NCBI GenBank assembly: GCA_963842455.1
Contig: CAWJHE010000014.1
Coordinates: 434,001 to 498,000, forward strand
DNA from: CAWJHE01 sp963842455
GTDB lineage: Bacteria > Chloroflexota > Anaerolineae > Anaerolineales > UBA4823
Length of the DNA: 64,000 nucleotides
Direction: 5' to 3'
In this document: positions 17,341-25,878 of the stretch, in pieces
Layout of the letters: every line of letters begins with the position of its first letter
Numbering within the stretch: the stretch's first letter is position 1
Program-made: the position numbers and the translations under genes
Notes under the pieces: model-generated
The model's database searches: none
Seen by the model: only the letters and a program-made list of their open reading frames with translations
Told to the model about the DNA's origin: nothing

Positions 17341-17859
17341 CTATTCTCCTTTCGATGTCTTCGTTCCCTTACCTTTTTTTGCCAGGCCAATCACTTGTAA
17401 CAATTGTGAAAACCCAGCCATGTATTCATTCAGCTTAATAACCGGCTCTACCAGGTTCTCGCTAAGAAAAACTGTCGTGCCGCGTAAATGACCCATTGTA
17501 TCCTGTGTAGAGTCCAAGATCGGCTTTATCTCGTTTTGCAGTAAATTGATCAGGCGCGCCAACTGGATCATCAAAATCACCAGGGCAAATCCGATCAGCA
17601 AAGACTTTAAAGCCATAAAGATAATAAAGATATCTCGAATTTTTTCCGTGTTGGTGGTAGGCAAAGCCAAAACATAAATTCCGCCGATCAGGATCAGCAG
17701 GAACAACACCACCCCCAAGATGATGAAGATCATGATGCGGCGTTGTTCAGGGGAAGTTGGCTGTGGCGCATGCAGCTCCTCATTTGCTGAGGGCTGTGAA
17801 CTGGCGCTTTGTGTTTCCAGCGCTTGTTTAGATTGATCAAACCTGTTGTTATTATCCAT
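17341..17859 (-). CDS. Small membrane protein, YtxH operon partner
   Basis: 172 residues. A polar N-terminus of about 42 residues rich in Gln/Ser/Pro is followed by two transmembrane helices (about 43-66 and 78-103) and an amphipathic tail with LINLLQNEIKPILDSTQDTMGHLRGT. The tail pattern recalls DUF948-like proteins that often accompany YtxH. No catalytic motif is seen. It is the first gene of the pair, and a minus-strand TATAAT at plus 17901-17906 may be its -10. Function unknown. Confidence 0.6.
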   Translation of the reverse strand: MDNNNRFDQSKQALETQSASSQPSANEELHAPQPTSPEQRRIMIFIILGVVLFLLILIGGIYVLALPTTNTEKIRDIFIIFMALKSLLIGFALVILMIQLARLINLLQNEIKPILDSTQDTMGHLRGTTVFLSENLVEPVIKLNEYMAGFSQLLQVIGLAKKGKGTKTSKGE

Positions 17860-18041
17860 AATATGTCATCTTTTTGCGGATGGACCTGGTACCTGATAAG
17901 ATTATAACACGAGCTTACTCGTCTCGTGTCCTGATCCTTAGCAGAAACTCATATTAATTTTTTTGATCGATCTTATTTCTATCCGCGAATATCTCCTCAG
18001 GAATTTTCAGGCACAATCCCATGCTATTCTTATAAAAACCC

Positions 18042-18070
18042 TTGTATTTTTACGAATATAGGAATATAAT
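18042..18070 (+). promoter_or_regulatory. Promoter of the Lrp-type regulator
   Basis: TTGTAT (18042-18047) and perfect TATAAT (18065-18070) with a 17-base spacer, 35 bases before the start at 18105. TACGAATA occurs at 18051-18058 and again at 18081-18088, 30 bases apart on both sides of the -10 box, which would suit an autoregulating Lrp dimer. Confidence 0.6.
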
Positions 18071-18104
18071 TACTTAATACTACGAATAACGAAGTCATTA
18101 ACCT

Positions 18105-18560
18105 ATGGATAAAATCGACCTCGAAATCATAAAGCATTTACAATCCGATGGCAGAAAGCCTTACACAGATATCGCTAAAGAATTAGGCGTCTCTGAAGGA
18201 ACGGTCCGCAACCGGGTAGCCAGGCTGCTTGAAGATCGTGTACTGCAGATTGTCGGCATGATCGACCCGGTTCAAATGGGTTTCGATGCTCCGGCGATGA
18301 TCGGTGTATCGGTGCGCCCAGCCATGTTGGAATCGGTGGCAAAAACTGCCGCTTCCTTTCCTGAAGTCAGTTACCTGATCATGGTATCCGGAGAATTTGA
18401 TCTCTTTATCGAAGTATTATGCCGCGATCGAAACCACCTGGCAAATTTCTTGAATGAAAAATTGATGCGCGTACCAGGTATTACCCGAACACAAACCTTC
18501 CTCACCTTAAAAACTTACAAGATGGCTTATGGCGCCTCACCGATGACAACTAAAAAATGA
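18105..18560 (+). CDS. Lrp/AsnC family transcriptional regulator
   Basis: 151 residues, the family's usual length. The N-terminal helix-turn-helix (about 1-55) reads IDLEIIKHLQSDGRKPY and ELGVSEGTVRNRVARL. The C-terminal RAM effector domain (about 65-140) has the alpha-beta sandwich pattern YLIMVSGEFDLFIEVLC and VPGITRTQTFLTL. Family members sense amino acids and control their uptake and breakdown. It is the first gene of a rightward island for amine/amino-acid import and catabolism. It is therefore probably the local regulator, with the imported amino compound or a product as effector. Direct repeats in its promoter suggest autoregulation. Confidence 0.9.
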   Translation: MDKIDLEIIKHLQSDGRKPYTDIAKELGVSEGTVRNRVARLLEDRVLQIVGMIDPVQMGFDAPAMIGVSVRPAMLESVAKTAASFPEVSYLIMVSGEFDLFIEVLCRDRNHLANFLNEKLMRVPGITRTQTFLTLKTYKMAYGASPMTTKK

Positions 18561-18633
18561 GTGGTGATGGGGTCGATGCTTACACGAATTTGAAGCATGC
18601 AATTTGATTAACAATTTATACAAGGAGAAGATA

Positions 18634-19722
18634 ATGGGTGATGCTTTTGCAGTTGAGCTTCGCAATGTGGTCAAGCGTTTTGGCGCAGTCACTGCAGTAA
18701 ATCATGTCTCTCTTGATATTAAAGATGGCGAGTTCTTTTCCCTGCTTGGTCCTAGCGGTTGCGGGAAAACCACTACCTTGAGGATGATCGCAGGCTTCGA
18801 GCTGCCCACAACCGGAGATATCTTAATCGGCAACGAAATTCAAGGCTACCTGCCGGCCTATAAAAGACCGGTCAATACTGTTTTTCAAAATTACGCGCTT
18901 TTTCCGCACCTTTCGGTCGCACAAAATGTTGCCTTTGGTTTGGAAATGAAAAAAATTGATAAAACTTCGATCAAACGCCGGGTTCAAGAAGCTTTGGATC
19001 TGGTGCATCTGGGCGATATGGGACATCGAAAACCTAAGCAATTATCTGGTGGGCAACAACAACGCGTTGCCCTGGCGCGCGCCCTGGTTAATCACCCCAA
19101 GGTCTTATTGCTGGATGAACCCCTGGGTGCGCTAGACTTGAAATTGCGTAAAGCTATGCAGGTGGAGCTCAAAGCTTTGCAGGTGCGCGTGGGGATTACC
19201 TTTGTTTATGTCACCCACGACCAGGAAGAAGCCCTGACCATGTCTGACCGGATTGGCGTGATGGACCAGGGCAAACTGTTGCAAGTTGGCACAGCCCACC
19301 AGGTGTATGAAACACCCAATACTCGCTTTGTCTCGGATTTTATTGGCGAGACCAATTACCTGGACGGACATATCGTTCGGGTTCAACCTAACTTTGTGGA
19401 GGTTTTGGTGGATCCCAATATCTACCTAAAAGCCGGCTACACTCAAGACATCGGCATTAAGCAACAGGCTTCGATCGCCATTCGTCCGGAAAAATTGTTC
19501 ATTAACCAGGAACTTCAAGCAGGTTACAACCAGGTGGAAGGCATCGTCCAAGAGATCATTTACACTGGCTCGGCAACCACCTATCAGGTTGGTCTTCCGA
19601 GTGGCGCAATTTTGACCGCACGGCAGCAGAATTCTGCAGGCAACCAGCAAATCCAGGCTCAACCAGGAGATAAAGTGACCCTTTCCTGGTCGATTGAGGC
19701 CTCAAAAGCCTTTATTGCCTGA
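18634..19722 (+). CDS. potA: Polyamine-type ABC transporter ATP-binding protein
   Basis: 362 residues from ATG 18634, preceded by AAGGAG; a TTG-led extension to 18604 is unlikely. It shows Walker A GPSGCGKTT, the Q-loop VFQNYALFPHLSV, the signature LSGGQQQRVALARAL, Walker B VLLLDEPLGALD and the H-loop VTHDQEEALTMSD. A C-terminal TOBE-type beta domain (about 245-360) carries IAIRPEKLFI. Length and order match PotA-like ATPases that drive uptake of spermidine, putrescine or related amines. The fused permease gene follows after 14 bases and the binding protein after that, completing the importer. Confidence 0.92.
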   Translation: MGDAFAVELRNVVKRFGAVTAVNHVSLDIKDGEFFSLLGPSGCGKTTTLRMIAGFELPTTGDILIGNEIQGYLPAYKRPVNTVFQNYALFPHLSVAQNVAFGLEMKKIDKTSIKRRVQEALDLVHLGDMGHRKPKQLSGGQQQRVALARALVNHPKVLLLDEPLGALDLKLRKAMQVELKALQVRVGITFVYVTHDQEEALTMSDRIGVMDQGKLLQVGTAHQVYETPNTRFVSDFIGETNYLDGHIVRVQPNFVEVLVDPNIYLKAGYTQDIGIKQQASIAIRPEKLFINQELQAGYNQVEGIVQEIIYTGSATTYQVGLPSGAILTARQQNSAGNQQIQAQPGDKVTLSWSIEASKAFIA

Positions 19723-19736
19723 TCGGAACAAATGCT

Positions 19737-21521
19737 ATGCAAACGACGCTTAGAAAACATCCCGCCCTGGCTGCCTGGCTTTTATTAACGCCAGCAGCCT
19801 TGTGGCTCTTTATCTTCTTCATCGCTCCGCTCTTTATCGTCATCGTTTATAGCTTTCTTGAGCGCGGCACCTATGGCGGTGTGATCTGGAACTTTACCCT
19901 GGAAAATTTCCAACGCGTATTTGACCCGCTTTACCTGAAAACCTTTTCCCGTTCGGTAAGCATAGCCCTGACCACCACCGTGATTTGCCTGGCTGTTGGA
20001 TACCCGCTGGCATACTACATTGCCACACGCCCCAAACAGCGCCGCAACACCTTACTCCTGGCGCTGATGATCCCCTTCTGGACCAACTTCCTGATCCGCA
20101 CCTATGCCTGGCTGACCCTTTTACGGACTAACACCGGGCTGATTAATGGTACTTTGCTATCCCTGGGGATCATCCAAGAGCCCCTGCCCATCTTTGGTAA
20201 CGATGCCGCTATTATCTTAGGGCTGGTTTACGGCTGGCTGCCGGATATGGTGCTGCCCATCTACGCAGCCCTGGAGCGATTGGATCGCAGCTTATTAGAA
20301 GCCGCTAACGACCTGTACGCCCCGGGAAGAAAAGTTTTCACGCGGGTAATCTGGCCGCTATCCTTGCCCGGAGTAGTGGCTGGCTCGATGCTGGTCTTCA
20401 TCCCCTCCCTGGGTGCATTCGTCACACCATCCATCCTGGGTGGTGGCAAGTCTCTGATGATCGGGAATATTATCAGCAACCAGTTCCTGGCGGCGCACGA
20501 TTGGCCTTTTGGCGCAGCTCTCTCTTCCTTGATGATGTCTCTGATGCTGCTTGCAACCCTGATCTATTTCCGCTCCAGCGGTCAGGGAGGCCAAATCAAA
20601 ATGAGCCCAGCGAAACCAGCACACCTTCCTGAAAATGCAGTCATGCAACCCAAGAATTTCCAAGAACGCCTGGACCAATGGAAATATCGCCTGGGTGAAA
20701 CCGGCCTGACTGCTTACGGCATCTTGGGTTATCTTTTCCTGTATTTGCCCATTATCATCCTGGTTATCTTTTCATTCAATGACTCACGCTCGACGGCTCA
20801 ATGGAGCGGGTTCAGCACCCATTGGTATGTCGAAATGATCCAGGATGACCAGATCATTCTAGCCTTATGGAACAGCCTGTTTGTTGCCGTCGTGTCAACA
20901 TTCATCTCCACCATCATCGGTACCTTGGCAGCCATGGCGATGGAACGTTATCGGTTCCCGGGAAAACTGGCCATGGACGCAGTCCTTTATCTGCCCATCA
21001 TCATCCCGGATATCGCCATGGCGATTATGCTGCTATTGTTTTTCAACATCAGCGGCATCGGTTTTGAGCCCTGGAAGCTGACCCTGTTCGGCGTGCGCCT
21101 GGCAGTGCCTTACTCTGTGATCATCGGGCATGTAGCTTTTAATATTTCTTTTGTGGCCGTGGTGGTGCGCGCCCGGTTAGCCACCATGGATAACACTTTG
21201 GAAGAGGCCGCCAGCGACCTGTATGCAAACCACTGGAAAACATTCTGGCGGGTGACCCTACCCATGATGATGCCGGGCATCTTGGGCGGAGCGTTATTAG
21301 CCTTCACCCTTTCTCTGGACGATTTTGTGATCACTTTCTTTACCAGCGGCGCCGGTTTCAACACCCTGCCGGTGCGAGTGTATAGCATGATTAAGAAAGG
21401 GGTAACCCCGAAGATTAATGCGGTTTCCACCCTGATGCTGGTCTTCTCGTTTGTTTTGATTGGAATTTCGATGATCTCGAGGAAAGGAAGCGATAAAGGA
21501 CCGATAGACCTGAATATTTAA
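19737..21521 (+). CDS. potBC: Fused PotB-PotC-type ABC permease
   Basis: 594 residues, about twice a normal permease. The first half (1-285) is PotB-like, starting ALAAWLLLTPAALWLFIFF, with the ATPase-coupling EAA loop LLEAANDLYAPGRKVF. A polar linker of about 45 residues with no helix follows (about 288-325). The second half (326-594) is PotC-like, with the EAA loop LEEAASDLYANHWKTF. Each half has about six predicted membrane helices. In most polyamine importers these are two separate genes, and here one uninterrupted frame joins them. The single chain would form the whole transmembrane pathway with a PotA dimer. The fusion looks genuine, since there is no stop or start between the halves. 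Confidence 0.9.
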   Translation: MQTTLRKHPALAAWLLLTPAALWLFIFFIAPLFIVIVYSFLERGTYGGVIWNFTLENFQRVFDPLYLKTFSRSVSIALTTTVICLAVGYPLAYYIATRPKQRRNTLLLALMIPFWTNFLIRTYAWLTLLRTNTGLINGTLLSLGIIQEPLPIFGNDAAIILGLVYGWLPDMVLPIYAALERLDRSLLEAANDLYAPGRKVFTRVIWPLSLPGVVAGSMLVFIPSLGAFVTPSILGGGKSLMIGNIISNQFLAAHDWPFGAALSSLMMSLMLLATLIYFRSSGQGGQIKMSPAKPAHLPENAVMQPKNFQERLDQWKYRLGETGLTAYGILGYLFLYLPIIILVIFSFNDSRSTAQWSGFSTHWYVEMIQDDQIILALWNSLFVAVVSTFISTIIGTLAAMAMERYRFPGKLAMDAVLYLPIIIPDIAMAIMLLLFFNISGIGFEPWKLTLFGVRLAVPYSVIIGHVAFNISFVAVVVRARLATMDNTLEEAASDLYANHWKTFWRVTLPMMMPGILGGALLAFTLSLDDFVITFFTSGAGFNTLPVRVYSMIKKGVTPKINAVSTLMLVFSFVLIGISMISRKGSDKGPIDLNI

Positions 21522-21571
21522 CCGATCGTCCCTGGTGAATACAAACGCCAATAAAGGAAGGAGAGAAACAG

Positions 21572-22726
21572 ATGAAAAAGAAAATCTTAACTTGGGTCAC
21601 TTTGCTAATGCTATTGAGTTTGCTGGCAAGCTGCGCCAGTCCAGCCACCCAGGCGCCAGCCGAACCCCCGGCTGAGCCACAAGCACCAGCCGAAACCCAA
21701 GCGCCAACCGAGCCCGAGGAACCTGCAGCAGAGGAGTTGCAGCCAGCCCCAGAAATCGTGATTTACCATTGGTCAGAGTACATCGACCCGGAAATCTACA
21801 CCCTTTTTGAGGATGAATTCGGGATCAAAATAGTTGAGGATAATTTTTCAAACAACGAAGAGCTTCTAGCCAAGCTCCAAGGAGGCGCAACCGGCTATGC
21901 ACTGATCATACCTTCCGATTATACGGTCGGGATTATGATCGAAGAAAATATGCTTGCAAAACTAGAGCATGCCAATATCCCCAACTTAGCCAACCTGGGA
22001 GACTATTTCCGCCAGCTGCCTTACGATCCGGGGAATGTGTACTGTGCAGGGTACCAGTGGGGGACATCCGGTTTGGGTTATATTGACGGTGAAATCGAAG
22101 CACCCACCTCTTGGGCTGTTCTTTTTGAGCCAGATCCTGAATCGCCTGCTTATGGACGTACAACGATGCTGGATGATGTGCGCGAAAGCTTTGCCGCCGC
22201 GCTGGTTTATCTGGGCTACGATATCAACACCACTGATGAAGCCCAATTGGAAGAAGCCAAACAGCTGCTAATCCAGGCCAAAGCAGGCTTGTCTGGGTAT
22301 GATAGCGATACCTTCGAAAATTTACTCGCCTCGGGAGAGAACCTGCTTGCGCATGGTTGGAATGGAGATTTCCTGGTTGCACAGGAAGAGAATGAAAATA
22401 TTGCTTATACCATCCCACAAGAAGGTGGTGTGATCTGGGTCGACAACATCTGCATTCCTGCCACAGTAAGCCCGGAACAAAAACTGGCTGCAGAAATGTT
22501 TATCGACTTCCTACTGCGTCCCGATATCGGCGCGATGCTGTCCAACTATAACTACTATGCCAGCCCAAATGCGGCTGCAGAAGCAGAATTAGACGAAGAA
22601 TTTCTAACGGACCCGGCAGTTTATCCTCCGCAAGAAGTCCTGGATAAACTTCAGTTCATCCGACCTGTCGGAGAAGGGGAATCCGTGTTCCAGCGCTTAT
22701 GGGACGAAATTAAGTCAGCGCAGTAG
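21572..22726 (+). CDS. potD: Polyamine-type ABC substrate-binding lipoprotein
   Basis: 384 residues. The signal MLLSLLASCAS gives a lipobox Cys, followed by a Pro/Ala/Glu linker to about residue 60. The mature domain follows the PotD pattern: IVIYHWSEYIDPEIY, FSNNEELLAKLQGGATGY, IIPSDYTV, QWGTSGLGY, and the hinge region LLASGENLLAHGWNGDF. It captures the substrate outside the cell and delivers it to the fused permease. Acidic and aromatic residues at the expected ligand positions suit a cationic amine, but relatives bind GABA, amino acids or phosphonates too. A strong hairpin 17 bases after the stop separates it from the dehydrogenase genes. Confidence 0.88.
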   Translation: MKKKILTWVTLLMLLSLLASCASPATQAPAEPPAEPQAPAETQAPTEPEEPAAEELQPAPEIVIYHWSEYIDPEIYTLFEDEFGIKIVEDNFSNNEELLAKLQGGATGYALIIPSDYTVGIMIEENMLAKLEHANIPNLANLGDYFRQLPYDPGNVYCAGYQWGTSGLGYIDGEIEAPTSWAVLFEPDPESPAYGRTTMLDDVRESFAAALVYLGYDINTTDEAQLEEAKQLLIQAKAGLSGYDSDTFENLLASGENLLAHGWNGDFLVAQEENENIAYTIPQEGGVIWVDNICIPATVSPEQKLAAEMFIDFLLRPDIGAMLSNYNYYASPNAAAEAELDEEFLTDPAVYPPQEVLDKLQFIRPVGEGESVFQRLWDEIKSAQ

Positions 22727-22743
22727 AAACAAATAACTGTAAG

Positions 22744-22780
22744 TTGGGTATATCAGCCGCTGGTGAGCTGATATACCCAA
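22744..22780 (+). terminator. Hairpin after the importer genes
   Basis: Perfect 14-base arms TTGGGTATATCAGC (22744-22757) and GCTGATATACCCAA (22767-22780) with a 9-base loop. No long U tract follows, so it may attenuate rather than stop transcription into the downstream catabolic genes, or protect the importer mRNA. Confidence 0.6.
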
Positions 22781-22894
22781 TTGGGAATGATCAATCGCTT
22801 ATATTGCCTGGCTGGTTAAAAAAGAATTTCTAAGGGATTACCGCCGCGAAGAACGGCATTAAAAAGCAGTGCATAGCAAAAAGGAATTTGCCAT

Positions 22895-24343
22895 ATGTTT
22901 ATCAACGGTCAATTTACCACAGGAAGCAGTACAGAAGCTCTGCCTGTGATAAACCCCGCTACAGAGGAGATCATCGCTGAAGTGCCACGCGCAACGCCAG
23001 AAGATGCTGCTCAAGCTGTCGCTGCAGCCAAAGCCGCCCTGCCCCTTTGGAGCAGGATGCCAGCCGGCGAACGTGCAACCCTTCTGCACCAAGCTGCTCA
23101 GGAGCTGCGCAACCACCATGAAGCCTTGGTGCACCTGTTAACACAGGAGGAAGGCAAGCCATTCCCTGAAAACGAGGAGGAAATGTGGTGGTCTGAAGAG
23201 ACCTTCGATTATTACGCTGAATTAAGCCGCCACCAGCGTGGAGAAATGCTGCCAGCGGGTGCTGATACCCAAATCAACTTCACCTTGAGAGAACCCTGGG
23301 GGGTTGTAGCCTGTATTATTCCGTGGAATTATCCGCTTTTATTATTAGCCTGGAAATTAGCACCTGCCCTGGCGGCAGGCAACACCGTGGTGATCAAGCC
23401 ATCCGAATTGACCCCGCTTACTACCCTGGAAAGCGCCCGAGTTGCTTTTCAGCATTTTCCGCCTGGGGTAATCAATATCGTCACCGGTTACGGCCCAGAG
23501 GCTGGCGAGCCGTTAGTCACCCATCCGGATGTGCGCATGATCGCCTTTACCGGATCGCTTGCAGTGGGGCAGCGCATCGCCAGTCTGGCAGCTCCTCAGA
23601 TGAAGAAACTGCACCTCGAATTAGGCGGCAAGGACCCCATGGTGATTGCCCCAGATATTGAGATGGACACTGCAGTGCGCGCCCTATCCTACTCGGCTTT
23701 GCTCAACACCGGTCAGGTGTGCACCAGCACAGAGCGTGTGTATGTGCACCAAGATATCTTCGCTCAGTTCAGTGAAGAATTGAGCGATTTTGTCAGCAAA
23801 CTTCGCCTGGGAAACGGCCTGCAGGATGGTGTGGATATTGGACCTATGATCCGGCCAAAATTCCGGGAAAAAGTCGACCAGCAAATTCAAGAAGCTGCAG
23901 CCAGCGGCGCCCGTATACTGACTGGCGGGAAAATACCGGATCACCCCAGGCAAGGATATTTTTTCGAGCCAACGGTAATGATCCGGGTAGATCATTCCAT
24001 GCGCATCATGCGTGAAGAGACCTTTGGTCCAGTGATCCCCCTGATGCCTTATTCGGATTTTGATGAGGCGATCCAGCTTGCCAACGATAACCCTTATGGA
24101 CTCGGCGCAAGCCTGATGACCCACGACGCAAAATTGGTCAAACGCTTTTACGAAGGGGTCCAGGCTGGAACGGTGTGGATCAATGACCCCCTGACCGATA
24201 ACTTTGCCGGTCCTTTTGGAGGCATGAAACTGAGCGGTTTGGGAAGGGAATTGGGGCAAGCAGGTTATGATGAATTCTGCCAGATTAAACACATCCACTG
24301 GGATGTGGCTGGCAAAATCCAGAATTATTGGTATCCCTACTAA
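22895..24343 (+). CDS. NAD(P)-dependent aldehyde dehydrogenase 1 of the amine island
   Basis: 482 residues, normal for the superfamily. It oxidises an aldehyde to the acid with NAD(P)+. Catalytic residues are visible: Asn145 in IIPWNYPLLL, Glu242 in LHLELGGKDPM and the nucleophile Cys276 in NTGQVCTSTERVYV. The cofactor motif FTGSLAVGQ is also present. It resembles the second aldehyde dehydrogenase of the island (25879-27333) along its whole length, suggesting an old duplication. Closest functional classes by motif are aminobutyraldehyde, betaine-aldehyde or semialdehyde dehydrogenases. Placed after an amine importer and before an aminotransferase, it probably oxidises the semialdehyde made there. 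Confidence 0.9.
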   Translation: MFINGQFTTGSSTEALPVINPATEEIIAEVPRATPEDAAQAVAAAKAALPLWSRMPAGERATLLHQAAQELRNHHEALVHLLTQEEGKPFPENEEEMWWSEETFDYYAELSRHQRGEMLPAGADTQINFTLREPWGVVACIIPWNYPLLLLAWKLAPALAAGNTVVIKPSELTPLTTLESARVAFQHFPPGVINIVTGYGPEAGEPLVTHPDVRMIAFTGSLAVGQRIASLAAPQMKKLHLELGGKDPMVIAPDIEMDTAVRALSYSALLNTGQVCTSTERVYVHQDIFAQFSEELSDFVSKLRLGNGLQDGVDIGPMIRPKFREKVDQQIQEAAASGARILTGGKIPDHPRQGYFFEPTVMIRVDHSMRIMREETFGPVIPLMPYSDFDEAIQLANDNPYGLGASLMTHDAKLVKRFYEGVQAGTVWINDPLTDNFAGPFGGMKLSGLGRELGQAGYDEFCQIKHIHWDVAGKIQNYWYPY

Positions 24344-24379
24344 GACAAACCATGAACTATTCAAGGAGGCGCTAGCGGA

Positions 24380-24433
24380 ATGTACCTATCTCATGCAATG
24401 CATGAATTCATTACTCAGGAAACAACCCATTAA
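24380..24433 (+). CDS. Possible 17-residue leader ORF before the aminotransferase
   Basis: ATG 24380 follows AAGGAGG (24363-24369) with a 10-base gap and reads MYLSHAMHEFITQETTH then stops. It could be a short coupling ORF or chance. There is no codon bias or pairing that would suggest attenuation. Very uncertain. Confidence 0.2.
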   Translation: MYLSHAMHEFITQETTH

Positions 24434-24458
24434 CCAACCTAATTCATGGAGAGTATTT

Positions 24459-25766
24459 ATGAGTTTACAAGGTGAAAAAACCCATGCCTTATATGAAAAG
24501 GCAAAGAAGTACATCCCTTATGGTGTGAATTCCAATTTCCGCTTTTGGGGCGACGACACCATGATCATTCAACGTGGCGAAGGCGCTTATATTTGGGATG
24601 CGGACGGGAAGAAATATGTCGACTATCGCCTGGCTTTCGGGCCAATTATTTTAGGGCATAGTTACCCGGAAGTGGTGGAAAAGGTAAAGGAGGCGATTGG
24701 CAACGGCACTTTATTTGCCTGGACGACTCCATTAGAAATTGAATTGACCGAACGAATTTGCCGCATGTGCAAGGTTGATAAAGTGCGCTTAACCAATACA
24801 GGCACCGAAGCCACCATGCATGCCTTGCGTATTGCCCGCGCCTATACCGGCAGGGAGCGTTTTATCAAGTTTGAAGGGCATTACCATGGCATGGCAGATT
24901 ACTTCATGTTCAGCACGGCTTCAGCTAACAAAGCATCTTTAGGGCATATTCGCAGCCCAATTGCAGTGCCAGCCACATCCGGTATCCCGCGCCACATCCA
25001 GGATTACGTCACTGTGCTGCCTTTCAACGATTTCGAACGATTGGAAGAAACGATTGAAGCGCAGTGGGGAGACCTGGCCGCGATCATTTTTGAGCCTATC
25101 ATGGGCAATGCAGCCGGTATCATGCCCAAGCCGGGTTACCTGGAAAAAATGCGCGAGCTTTGCACAAAGTACGGTATTGTGATGATCATGGATGAAGTCA
25201 AAACCGGTTTCCGCATTGCCAACGGCGGCGCCCAGGAATATTTCGGCATCCAGGCCGACCTGCTAACTTATGCCAAATCGATGGGCAATGGCTTCCCCAT
25301 CGCGGCCATCGCCGGTAAGGAAGAAGTGATGATGACCGTCCGGCCAGGCGCAGTGGCGCATGGCGGCACCTACACCGGAAATGTGGCCGGGGCAACTGCT
25401 GCTGTTGCCACTCTGGATATCCTGGAACAAAAACCTATCCTGAAAAGCATTGAATCCTATGGTCAGAAACTGATGGATGGCATCGGTCATATTTTGACTG
25501 CTGCAGATATTCCCCATTATGTCACTGGCGTCCCGGCTATGTTCGGTTACATCGTTGGCTTTGACCGGGAACCGCTAGATTTCCGCGACTACAATCAGGG
25601 CGATGATGAACTGTATGAGAAGATCGCCTATGAATTGATCCACCGCGGCGTCATGCCTGATAGCGATGGGCGCGAACCGTGGTTCATGAGTTTCAGCCAC
25701 GATGAGCAAGTGATCGATGACACACTCAACGCCTTCGAGGAGGCCGTCAAGGCAGCCAAAGGCTAG
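24459..25766 (+). CDS. Class III aminotransferase, glutamate-1-semialdehyde aminomutase-like
   Basis: 435 residues from ATG 24459, which has GGAGAG five bases before it; the open frame extends further upstream without a ribosome site. PLP motifs: LTNTGTEATMHALRIAR, HYHGMADY, IMDEVKTGFR with Asp245, and TYAKSMGNGFP with the Schiff-base Lys273. The sequence style (YIPYGVNSNFRFWG, IWDADGKKYVDYRLAFGP) is that of HemL and its catabolic relatives, including beta-amino-acid aminotransferases. No haem genes are nearby, whereas it lies between two aldehyde dehydrogenases behind an amine importer. A role as omega- or beta-amino-acid transaminase is therefore more likely than haem synthesis. Confidence 0.85.
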   Translation: MSLQGEKTHALYEKAKKYIPYGVNSNFRFWGDDTMIIQRGEGAYIWDADGKKYVDYRLAFGPIILGHSYPEVVEKVKEAIGNGTLFAWTTPLEIELTERICRMCKVDKVRLTNTGTEATMHALRIARAYTGRERFIKFEGHYHGMADYFMFSTASANKASLGHIRSPIAVPATSGIPRHIQDYVTVLPFNDFERLEETIEAQWGDLAAIIFEPIMGNAAGIMPKPGYLEKMRELCTKYGIVMIMDEVKTGFRIANGGAQEYFGIQADLLTYAKSMGNGFPIAAIAGKEEVMMTVRPGAVAHGGTYTGNVAGATAAVATLDILEQKPILKSIESYGQKLMDGIGHILTAADIPHYVTGVPAMFGYIVGFDREPLDFRDYNQGDDELYEKIAYELIHRGVMPDSDGREPWFMSFSHDEQVIDDTLNAFEEAVKAAKG

Positions 25767-25878
25767 AAATCAGGAACATCCCAGGGCAAGCTGGCCCAGC
25801 CAACCCTGGGATAAACCTCCTGTGCTAATGATCATACCTGAACAGGAATTCGAGCGTAAAGCAACCAGGAGTTAATCT

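Noticed and set aside
23684..24364. 226-codon minus-strand ORF
   Set aside because: Fully antisense to aldehyde dehydrogenase 1, which has all its catalytic residues; a similar shadow occurs over aldehyde dehydrogenase 2 at 26263-26877.
24267..24458. N-terminal extension of the HemL-like aminotransferase
   Set aside because: It overlaps the preceding dehydrogenase gene and has no ribosome site; the ATG at 24459 has GGAGAG at the right distance and begins the family alignment.
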